Shown here: in pieces, positions 1 to 5,757 of the stretch | Position numbering within the stretch: the first letter of the stretch is position 1 | How the letters are laid out: each line of letters begins with the position of its first letter | The notes under the pieces: model-generated | Told to the model about the DNA's origin: nothing | Database searches by the model: none | The model's input: the letters and a program-made list of their open reading frames with translations, nothing else | Made by a program: the position numbers and the translations under genes | NCBI GenBank assembly: GCA_019307805.1 | Contig: JAFDIX010000215.1 | Location: 1-5,803, forward strand | Direction of reading: 5' to 3' | From: Deltaproteobacteria bacterium | Lineage (GTDB): Bacteria > Desulfobacterota > DSM-4660 > Desulfatiglandales > HGW-15 | DNA: 5,803 bases

Positions 1-426
1 GAGAATTTTCTCAGCGAGCCCATAGAAAACATTATCAATGACTATCCATACGTCTTCCTGAGTTCAGTCTACGGCGTCCCCTGCCATCAGGCGGACGAAC
101 TGGTCATGGTCAGCCTGAAACTCAAACAAGGCGAGGCGTTTGACCCGAGGGACTTCTATAAATTCATCACTGCCCACGAGGGCATGAACGAAAAGTGGTG
201 GCCCGACTTTGTCCGTATCCTGGAGGAACTGCCGCGCACGGAGACGGTAAAGATCAGCCCCAGCGACTTGAGAAGGAAATTCTACAACATGGAGAAGGTT
301 AGCGATCCTGTTTTTTGGCGTGAAAGGGGCGAAACATCTTTCAAGCCCTTCAGCGTCGAAGACTATCAGGCCCTGACGTCCAAGTTTGTCGAAGCCGGCC
401 GGGCCAACGAACTGGTCAGGGAGTAA
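1..426 (+). CDS. AMP-forming acyl-CoA synthetase, C-terminal fragment (5' end outside window)
   Basis: Open from base 1 to TAA at 424-426: 141 residues, entering mid-protein. The segment matches the C-terminal lid domain of ANL-superfamily acyl-CoA ligases. It starts in the A8 motif (ENFLSEPIEN, usually preceded by RG), then YGVP near residues 24-27, and the A10 region ELPRTETVK near 76-84. K84 (250-252) is in the position of the catalytic lysine of the adenylation half-reaction; the Gly that normally precedes it (TGK) is Val here. The stretch FYKFI...WWPDFVRILEELPRT resembles CaiC/fatty-acyl and FATP-like ligases. About 45 residues follow A10. The family activates a carboxylic acid with ATP and CoA in the cytoplasm. 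The specificity-determining N-domain is not in the window, so the substrate cannot be inferred. It lies 34 nt upstream of the SDR and probably shares its transcript. Confidence 0.85.
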   Translation, partial: ENFLSEPIENIINDYPYVFLSSVYGVPCHQADELVMVSLKLKQGEAFDPRDFYKFITAHEGMNEKWWPDFVRILEELPRTETVKISPSDLRRKFYNMEKVSDPVFWRERGETSFKPFSVEDYQALTSKFVEAGRANELVRE

Positions 427-448
427 AAACAAACCAACAGCTGTGAAT

Positions 449-452
449 GGAG
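449..452 (+). promoter_or_regulatory. Ribosome binding site deciding the SDR start
   Basis: GGAG at 449-452 lies 8 nt before ATG 461. The nearby ATG 455 is only 2 nt away, and the longer frame from ATG 386 would overlap the synthetase and add residues that do not fit an SDR N-terminus. This favours 461. Confidence 0.65.
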
Positions 453-460
453 AAATGCCC

Positions 461-1291
461 ATGGAAAAAATGCTTCAAGACAGAGTTGCCATTATTACCG
501 GTTCGGGGAGGGGCATAGGCCGCGCCGCCGCCCTGCTTTTCGCTCAGGAAGGGGCTAAGGTCGTGGTCAGCGACTTGGATGCACAACCGGCGGAAGAGAC
601 GGTTGAGGACATAAAGAAGGCCGGCGGCCAAGCCGTGGCCTACGTGGGAGACGCTACCGCCCCGGAATTTGCCGAGGGTATCGTTAAGACGGCCACGGAC
701 AACTTCGGCGCCCTCCACATCATCGTCAACAACGCCGGATATACTTGGGATGCGGTCGTACACAAGATGACCGATCAGCAATGGGAGGCCATGATGGATA
801 TCCACGTGAAGGCCCCCTTCAGAATCATCAGGGCCGCGGCGCCCTATTTCCGCGATGCAGCCAAGAAAGAGATGTCCGAGTCCGGACAGGCTGTGGCCAG
901 AAAAATCATTAACATCTCTTCAATGGCCGGAACCAACGGCAACCCGGGACAAGCAAATTATTCTTCGGCCAAGGCCGCAATGATGGGTCTGACCATGACC
1001 ATTGCCAAAGAGTGGGGCCGGTTCAACGTGCAGTGTAACTGCATCGCGTACGGTGTGATAGACACCAGGCTAACCAAGGCCAAGGAAGAGGTCGACTCTA
1101 TTGAGATGGGCGGTAAAAAGGTGGCCGTAGGTATCCCCGAAGCGCAGCGCAGGATGATGCTGGCGATGATTCCCTTAGGTCGTGTGGGCACGGCGGAAGA
1201 AGCGGCCTCGGCCATCCTTTTCTTTGTCTCTCCTCTGTCTAATTACGTCTCCGGACAAATCTTAAAGGTCAGCGGCGGGCTGAGTCTGTAG
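461..1291 (+). CDS. SDR-family NAD(P)-dependent dehydrogenase, probably a 3-hydroxyacyl-CoA/3-oxoacyl reductase type
   Basis: 276 residues, a classical short-chain dehydrogenase/reductase. Visible motifs: TGSGRGIG at 13-20 (Rossmann glycine motif), D38 at the end of beta-2 (SDLD; favours NAD over NADP), NNAG at 90-93, S154, Y167 and K171 (catalytic Ser-Tyr-x3-Lys, with FabG-like NPGQANYSSAK). The helix-4 position usually held by Asn is His115 (MMDIHVKAPF). The C-terminus VSGQILKVSGG is typical of FabG-like proteins. It is about 30 residues longer than FabG, with extra sequence near 132-148 and in the substrate loop near 205-235. The likely role is reversible oxidation of a hydroxyacyl-CoA in the cytoplasm. 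Its position after an acyl-CoA ligase supports a CoA-thioester substrate, but the exact one is not determinable. The start at 461 rests on the GGAG at 449. Confidence 0.88.
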   Translation: MEKMLQDRVAIITGSGRGIGRAAALLFAQEGAKVVVSDLDAQPAEETVEDIKKAGGQAVAYVGDATAPEFAEGIVKTATDNFGALHIIVNNAGYTWDAVVHKMTDQQWEAMMDIHVKAPFRIIRAAAPYFRDAAKKEMSESGQAVARKIINISSMAGTNGNPGQANYSSAKAAMMGLTMTIAKEWGRFNVQCNCIAYGVIDTRLTKAKEEVDSIEMGGKKVAVGIPEAQRRMMLAMIPLGRVGTAEEAASAILFFVSPLSNYVSGQILKVSGGLSL

Positions 1292-1327
1292 CTTTATTAA
1301 GGATCACATTGTCGGCAGGCGCAGAAG

Positions 1328-1333
1328 AAGGAG
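1328..1333 (+). promoter_or_regulatory. Ribosome binding site supporting a GTG start
   Basis: AAGGAG at 1328-1333 sits 9 nt before GTG 1343. There is no in-frame ATG between the preceding gene and the Fe-S motif, so this strong Shine-Dalgarno decides the GTG start. Confidence 0.75.
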
Positions 1334-1342
1334 AATAGAAAA

Positions 1343-3412
1343 GTGGCTGCAAGAATTGAAAGGGCATTTTGTGCTCGCATGGACCACGGGGGTTGTGGAG
1401 TTCTGGTTGAGATAGAGAATGGACGAATTAAAAACATTAAGGGCGATCCCGACTGCCCTACCAACTATGGAAGATTGTGTCCCAAGGGCAAGGCAGCCAG
1501 AGAGAGAATCTATCACCCCGATAGATTGACCTCCCCCATGAAAAGGTCAGGGGCTCGTGGTGGTGGGGAATGGAGCCCCATTACTTGGGAAGAAGCCCTC
1601 GATACAATTGCAGAGAGGATAAAAAGATATAAGAACGAATTCGGGGCTCAATCAATTCTTTTGGCTGAGGGATCTCCCAGGGGTCTTGAGTACCTGTTTA
1701 CCTATCGATTTGCAAGTGCGCTGGGCACACCCAATGTAGTGACAACAGGGGCGGTCTGTTTCGCTCCAAGATGGGGCGCTTCCATATTGACCTGTGGGTT
1801 TTATCCCAAACCGGACGTTGAAAATTCCCAATGCATCATGGCCTGGGGAAATAATGCATTGGCGACCAGTGCGGACTCCGTTATGGGGTTCCAGGTAAGG
1901 AGGGCCATAAAAAAAGGAACAGATACCATTGTCATTGATCCAATAAAGACGACTCTTGCGGACAAAGCAGATCTTTGGCTTCGTATCAAGCCGGGGACTG
2001 ATTGTGCCTTAGCCCTTGGGATGATGAACATCATCGTCAACGAAGAGCTTTATGACGAGTCCTTTGTCAGTAGATGGGTTAAGGGATTCGATGAGCTGAA
2101 AAGCCACGTTGCGTTATATACCCCGGAAAAAGTCTCCGAAATAACATGGCTTCCGGTTGATCAAATTAAAAAAGCCGCCCGCATTTATGCTACGACAAAA
2201 CCTGCCGCTATCTTATGGGGTAACGGCGTTGAACACAATATCAATAGTGTCCAGATCAATCGGGCATTGGTGACACTTATGGCCATAACAGGTAATCTGG
2301 ATCTTCCCGGGGGTAATATTGATTTTTCAGCTTCCACAATGAGATCTCCCAGGGAGTTTATATTGGCTGATAAGCAAAAGCAGGTCAGGAATAATATGAT
2401 AGGAAACCAATACCCCATGGCCAAAATGCTTGGGTTTGTGCCGAGTTCGGCGGCCATTCGCGCCATGTTACAAGATGATCCTTACCCGGTGAAGATGATG
2501 CTGGTCCATACCAGTAACCCCCTGGTCAGTTACGCCAACTCCAAAAAGGTTTACGATGCTCTCAACAGATTGGATTTTCTGGTTGTCAGTGATCTCTTCT
2601 TGACCCCTACGGCAGCACTGGCTGACATCGTCTTGCCCGCGGCCACCAATTATGAATTCAACGATTTGGGTCATTATGGGGTGCCCTGGGGAGGTGTCCA
2701 TGCCCGACCGAAACTCATCGACCCGGTGGGCCAATGCTGGTCGGATATGAAGATTTTAAATGAACTTGCAAAACGTGTGGGCTTGGGGGAGTATTTTTGG
2801 GAAGATACCGATGAAGCCCTTGATTATATTTTGGAACCTGCAGGATTTAATTTCTCTTCATTTAAAGATGTCATGATCTTAGATCCCCATCGAGACCGCA
2901 AAAAAGGTGAAAGGGATGGATTTCATACACGGTCCGGGAAGATCGAGGTCTATTCTGATTTAATGAAAAAATGGGGGGTGTCTCCATTGCCGGAATTTAA
3001 TGAGCCCGTTGTTCCGGACAGCCGGTATCCCTATATACTCACATCAGGTAAAGATCCTGCGTTTTTTCATACCTCCTTGAGAAATATTCCCGGTCTAAGA
3101 AAATTGACCCCTGAGCCCATTACTGAGGTCCATCCCGATTTGGCCATCTCTTGCGATTTCAGAGAGGGAGACGAGGTGATCATTGAGACCAAGATGGGGA
3201 GTATAAGGCAGTATGTCAGGTTCAATGAATCCCTCGATCCAAGAATCGTGTACTGCGATTATGGGTGGTGGTTTGCGGAAAAAGGCAGTCAGGATCAATA
3301 TGGCTGGCAGGAAGCGAATATCAACATCCTCACGGATGATGATCAGTTTGTAGAACCGCTCATTGGAACGACGACCCAGCGAGGTATGTTTTGTACTATC
3401 CGGAAGGTTTAA
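1343..3412 (+). CDS. Molybdopterin (Mo/W) oxidoreductase, acetylene-hydratase-like group of the DMSO reductase family
   Basis: 689 residues. There is no Tat signal: the Fe-S domain begins at residue 10, so the protein is cytoplasmic. Order: Fe-S domain (about 5-58), catalytic molybdopterin domain (about 60-480), molybdopterin dinucleotide-binding domain (about 562-685, starting YPYILTSG, with FHTSLRNIPGLR and HPDLAI...GDEV). C139 in AVCFAPR is the likely metal ligand, at the position of the Cys/Sec in formate dehydrogenases and of Cys141 in Pelobacter acetylene hydratase. Long stretches (DLWLRIKPGTD, YANSKK, LTPTAALADIVLP) resemble that hydratase as I remember it. The Fe-S motif is odd: C10-x3-D14-x3-C18-x27-C46, with Asp where the second Cys is expected. 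No partner Fe-S, flavin or membrane subunit gene is present here. The reaction is unknown: formate or other dehydrogenation, hydroxylation or hydration are all possible. It is third in the plus-strand operon and lower in GC than the SDR. Confidence 0.9.
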   Translation: MAARIERAFCARMDHGGCGVLVEIENGRIKNIKGDPDCPTNYGRLCPKGKAARERIYHPDRLTSPMKRSGARGGGEWSPITWEEALDTIAERIKRYKNEFGAQSILLAEGSPRGLEYLFTYRFASALGTPNVVTTGAVCFAPRWGASILTCGFYPKPDVENSQCIMAWGNNALATSADSVMGFQVRRAIKKGTDTIVIDPIKTTLADKADLWLRIKPGTDCALALGMMNIIVNEELYDESFVSRWVKGFDELKSHVALYTPEKVSEITWLPVDQIKKAARIYATTKPAAILWGNGVEHNINSVQINRALVTLMAITGNLDLPGGNIDFSASTMRSPREFILADKQKQVRNNMIGNQYPMAKMLGFVPSSAAIRAMLQDDPYPVKMMLVHTSNPLVSYANSKKVYDALNRLDFLVVSDLFLTPTAALADIVLPAATNYEFNDLGHYGVPWGGVHARPKLIDPVGQCWSDMKILNELAKRVGLGEYFWEDTDEALDYILEPAGFNFSSFKDVMILDPHRDRKKGERDGFHTRSGKIEVYSDLMKKWGVSPLPEFNEPVVPDSRYPYILTSGKDPAFFHTSLRNIPGLRKLTPEPITEVHPDLAISCDFREGDEVIIETKMGSIRQYVRFNESLDPRIVYCDYGWWFAEKGSQDQYGWQEANINILTDDDQFVEPLIGTTTQRGMFCTIRKV
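3409..3412. other. Shared TTAA stop of two convergent genes
   Basis: The TAA of the Mo/W gene is 3410-3412 on the plus strand and the TAA of the URO-D-like gene is the complement of 3409-3411. One palindromic TTAA therefore ends both genes, giving a 4-bp tail-to-tail overlap with no room for an intergenic terminator. The only nearby structure is a weak GGTTT/AAACC inverted repeat (3406-3420). Confidence 0.9.
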
Positions 3413-4008
3413 TAAAAACCGTATTCCATTAGCGCTTCCCTGACAGCCTCAAGATTTTCTGAGGGCGCCAATGGAGGCCATTCACAAGCAGGCATCAAGA
3501 TAAACCCGCCAGAGCGATCCTTGGCCTGACTGAGGCATCTCTTAACCTCTTCTATTACATCTTCTTTTGTTCCCGTTTGAATAGTGGTGGTTGATATATT
3601 TCCTGCAAGGATGTATTTTTCGCCCAAAAAGTCGCCTGTCTCTTTTAGGTCCATATCATCTCCTATGGTAAAGATTGTCCTGCCCGGGAATGGAACTTTC
3701 CTCCAATGCTGGAGATTACCCTTATGTATTGGCCATTCGATCTTTCCCCCGAATTCCCAGGCCCCATGATCAGCCCAGTCATAGGCCGGCCTTATACTGG
3801 CCCAAGGGTATTTCTTCATGGTTGTCAATCCTGCCTTGAATGCCAGATCAGGTTTGGTGAAGAAATCGTAGATGCTAATCCCATTGATAACGGCAAAATA
3901 GCTAAGAAAGTAGGGGATGAATGGGACCCTGTCAATGGGCGCATTTAACATGAGGGATTTGATTCTTTCCTTGTTAGACATCTTATCAATGTTCTTCTTT
4001 TTTCCCAT
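3409..4008 (-). CDS. URO-D / corrinoid methyltransferase-family protein with a large internal deletion
   Basis: 199 residues in one intact frame. The N-terminal part (10-108; NKERIKSLMLNAPIDRVPF) is the usual opening of URO-D-superfamily proteins of the MtaA/CmuA type. The C-terminal part (about 112-199; DLKE...LGEKYILAGNIS, GTKEDVIEEVKRCL, GGFILMPACEWPP, SENLEAV) is their usual ending. Full members run about 340-380 residues, so roughly 150 residues of the barrel are missing at a junction near residues 105-112 (about 3672-3696). The His-x-Cys zinc motif of the methyltransferases would lie in the missing part; the later Cys (C175) remains. AAGGAAG at 4013-4019 supports ATG 4008, 15 nt after the mutase stop, so it is probably co-transcribed with the mutase. 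Expected role of a full protein: methyl transfer to or from a corrinoid. This version is probably a decayed gene, although a functional short form cannot be excluded. Confidence 0.75.
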   Translation of the reverse strand: MGKKKNIDKMSNKERIKSLMLNAPIDRVPFIPYFLSYFAVINGISIYDFFTKPDLAFKAGLTTMKKYPWASIRPAYDWADHGAWEFGGKIEWPIHKGNLQHWRKVPFPGRTIFTIGDDMDLKETGDFLGEKYILAGNISTTTIQTGTKEDVIEEVKRCLSQAKDRSGGFILMPACEWPPLAPSENLEAVREALMEYGFY

Positions 4009-4012
4009 TTAT

Positions 4013-4019
4013 CTTCCTT
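4013..4019 (-). promoter_or_regulatory. Ribosome binding site of the URO-D-like gene
   Basis: On the minus strand AAGGAAG lies just before ATG 4008, with the AGGA core 6 nt away, inside the 15-nt gap after the mutase stop. It favours 4008 over the alternative in-frame ATG at 3981. An intact site is slightly surprising for a broken gene. Confidence 0.65.
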
Positions 4020-4023
4020 CCAC

Positions 4024-5622
4024 TCAGATTATGGGTTCCACCATGAAAAAGGGATCGTAAGGCCAGTCATAGGCCATGCGCATCACCCCGCCCATCTCGC
4101 CCATGGTGGCTCCCGCATCGAGCGCCTTGATAATGGGATGCATTAAGTTGCCTTGGTCGGCCCTGGCCATGTCATGAAGTTCATGCAGCACATTGAGGAC
4201 TTGCTCCATGTCGCGGGCATGCTTGTAGGCCTTTATTTTCTTTATGTGGCGCCGGCAAGGCTCGAACTTGCTTTCCGCCACTTCTTTGAGCAGCGTGTCT
4301 TCTTCATCCGGTATTTGAAAGCAGTTCAAGCCGACCTTCATGACTTCCTTGTCCTGGACTTGTTTCGCGTAACGGGCCATGACGTCTTCAAAAAATTGCT
4401 TGAACCAGCCCTTTTCCGATAACGCCACCGGATCGCCCTTGGCTTCGATATCCGCGATGAGTCCCTGGATGCGCCGTTCCATTTCATCGGTAAGCGACTC
4501 AACGTAATAGGACCCGCCCAGGGGATCGGCAACCTTGTTGATGCCGGTTTCAGAGGCGATTACCTGCTGTGTCCTCAGTCCCACCAGATGCGACGCCTCA
4601 CTGGGCGTGCGGTAGGCCTCGTCAAAGGCTGAAATTTCGATGGCCCTCGCACCGGCCATTACCAATGCCAAGGCTTGAATGCTCCCGCGAACGATATTAT
4701 TGAAGGGTTGTTGGGCGGTCAGGCTCAGCCCGGAGGTGTGGCTGGTGATAACCACAGCCATGGATCGAGGATCCTTGGCCCCGAACTCCTCTTTCATCAT
4801 TCTGGCAAATATGCGGCGCGTGGCCCGAATCTTGGCGATCTCCTCGAAGAAATCCATGCTGCAGTTGACCAGGATGGCAATGCGCGGGGCAAAGCTGTCA
4901 ATGTCCACGCCGCGGTTGACCAATTCCCGGGTCAGATGGCGAATCTCGATAAACCCGAGGGCCATCTCCTCCACCGCAGTCAGACCCGATTCGCTGAAAA
5001 AATAGGTATCTTCCAGGAAGGCATGAAATTTCGGCATCTTTTTCGTACAGAACTCCACGCAATCGGCCGCCAGCCGCATGCGGAGCCGCAGGGGCATATG
5101 GACGGCATAGCCACAGTCTTCGGCATAGAAGGGCCATTGCAGGACCGAGCCCCGCAGTTTTTCCGCGGGTATGTTCCTTTCTCCGGCAACCAGATACAGC
5201 CCGGCCACGGCCAGGGGCGGAGGAAGGGAGTTGGAAGCCGTAATCGTGTCCAAAGGCAGGTCTGCATAAAGATCCCGATAATCTTGAAGGCAGCACAGGG
5301 ACACACCCTGCGTTCCCACGGTGTTTTCGGCCAGGGGGTGATCAGGGTCCAGGTAGGCCATGGTCGGTGAATCGCCGATGATATCGATGCCCTGTTGACC
5401 GGATGCAATCAGGTATTTGAGCTGCTCGTTGGACCGGGAAGGATCCCCTTCCCCGGACAACTCGCGCTGGATCCAGGACCAGGCTGCGGCAGGACGGATT
5501 CCTCTGGTAAAAGGAAATGTGCCCGGCAGGCCCAATTGGGTTTCCACGTCCATTCCTTTTACATCTTCTTGGGTGTACAATGGTTTGATCGGTATTTTGG
5601 ATCGAGTCATCTCTTCTTTCAT
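4024..5622 (-). CDS. Adenosylcobalamin-dependent acyl-CoA mutase, large (substrate-binding) subunit, unknown specificity
   Basis: 532 residues, methylmalonyl-CoA mutase (MCM) barrel family. Conserved features: PLYTQEDV (14-21), FPFTRGIRP (36-44), FFEEIAKIRATRR, SLTAQQPFNNIVR, FDEA, and LRTQQVI followed by DPLGGSYYVE. There is no C-terminal B12-binding domain, so it needs a separate small subunit as in MutAB, IcmAB or HcmAB; that gene is not in the window. The family rearranges carbon skeletons by radicals from adenosylcobalamin. By hand alignment to Propionibacterium MCM, Tyr89 is L55, Arg207 is G171, His244 is F208, and the conserved TIQNDI is SVLQWP (159-164). Loss of the Arg argues against a dicarboxylic-acyl-CoA. 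The position of the specificity Asp of 2-hydroxyisobutyryl-CoA mutase is I82, so it does not match that enzyme either. ATG 5622 is chosen because of GGGAG at 5630-5634; the frame stays open to 5727 through repeats, which is unlikely to be coding. Confidence 0.88.
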   Translation of the reverse strand: MKEEMTRSKIPIKPLYTQEDVKGMDVETQLGLPGTFPFTRGIRPAAAWSWIQRELSGEGDPSRSNEQLKYLIASGQQGIDIIGDSPTMAYLDPDHPLAENTVGTQGVSLCCLQDYRDLYADLPLDTITASNSLPPPLAVAGLYLVAGERNIPAEKLRGSVLQWPFYAEDCGYAVHMPLRLRMRLAADCVEFCTKKMPKFHAFLEDTYFFSESGLTAVEEMALGFIEIRHLTRELVNRGVDIDSFAPRIAILVNCSMDFFEEIAKIRATRRIFARMMKEEFGAKDPRSMAVVITSHTSGLSLTAQQPFNNIVRGSIQALALVMAGARAIEISAFDEAYRTPSEASHLVGLRTQQVIASETGINKVADPLGGSYYVESLTDEMERRIQGLIADIEAKGDPVALSEKGWFKQFFEDVMARYAKQVQDKEVMKVGLNCFQIPDEEDTLLKEVAESKFEPCRRHIKKIKAYKHARDMEQVLNVLHELHDMARADQGNLMHPIIKALDAGATMGEMGGVMRMAYDWPYDPFFMVEPII

Positions 5623-5629
5623 AATTTTT

Positions 5630-5634
5630 CTCCC
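5630..5634 (-). promoter_or_regulatory. Ribosome binding site deciding the mutase start
   Basis: On the minus strand GGGAG ends 7 nt before ATG 5622. The frame is open for 35 more codons upstream, but those would encode repeat sequence, and the family N-terminus (PLYTQEDV) begins about 14 residues after this start. Confidence 0.75.
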
Positions 5635-5668
5635 ATCTATTTGCCTGGCGCTCTTGTGTAACTTCGTA

Positions 5669-5704
5669 GGGTTCAAAGGTTCAAGGTTCAGGGTTGCGGG
5701 TTGC
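5669..5704. repeat. Degenerate 7-bp tandem repeat
   Basis: Plus-strand units: GGGTTCA, one extra A, AGGTTCA, AGGTTCA, GGGTTGC, GGGTTGC. That is five copies of a RGGTTSM-like heptamer with one 1-nt slip. It sits about 50 bases upstream of the mutase start, in its likely 5' leader. From memory, similar GAACC-rich heptad runs are common between genes in Desulfobacterota. Confidence 0.75.
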
Positions 5705-5715
5705 TTTGCACGCTC

Positions 5716-5733
5716 CCCCCTTTGCAAAGGGGG
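5716..5733. repeat. Perfect 18-bp palindrome, REP/MITE-like
   Basis: CCCCCTTTGCAAAGGGGG, self-complementary over all 18 bases, with a further C just before it. As RNA it could form a hairpin only with a very small loop, so it may act as a DNA site or be part of a dispersed palindromic element. From memory, closely similar C-rich/G-rich palindromes occur in many copies in deltaproteobacterial intergenic regions. It is directly next to the heptad repeat. Confidence 0.7.
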
Positions 5734-5738
5734 ACCTG

Positions 5739-5757
5739 TCCGCCGTTTTCTGGCGGA
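5739..5757. repeat. Inverted repeat (6-bp stem, 7-nt loop)
   Basis: TCCGCC (5739-5744) and GGCGGA (5752-5757) around the loop GTTTTCT. No T-run follows on either strand, so it does not look like an intrinsic terminator. It is 5 bases from the 18-bp palindrome and may belong to the same repetitive element. Confidence 0.55.

Noticed and set aside
386..460. Longer SDR start at ATG 386, or ATG 455
   Set aside because: 386 would overlap the synthetase by 41 nt and add residues with no family match; 455 is only 2 nt from the GGAG. ATG 461 has correct spacing.
64..462. Minus-strand open frame of 132 codons opposite the synthetase
   Set aside because: Shadow frame; the plus strand has clear ANL motifs, and this frame has no recognisable domain.
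803..807. His115 in the SDR where Asn is usual
   Set aside because: Not treated as a novelty: His at this position also occurs in other SDRs, such as the MFE-2-type hydroxyacyl-CoA dehydrogenases, and the Ser-Tyr-Lys residues are intact.
3406..3420. GGTTT-N5-AAACC hairpin as a terminator
   Set aside because: Only a 5-bp A/T-rich stem with no following T-run; too weak to call.
4675..5370. Plus-strand open frame of 231 codons inside the mutase gene
   Set aside because: It is antisense to a strongly supported gene, with low-complexity composition and no recognisable domain; it is expected from the GC-rich codons of the mutase.
5623..5727. N-terminal extension of the mutase to 5727
   Set aside because: The extension translates the heptad repeat and has no similarity to mutase N-termini; the clear ribosome binding site is at 5630-5634.
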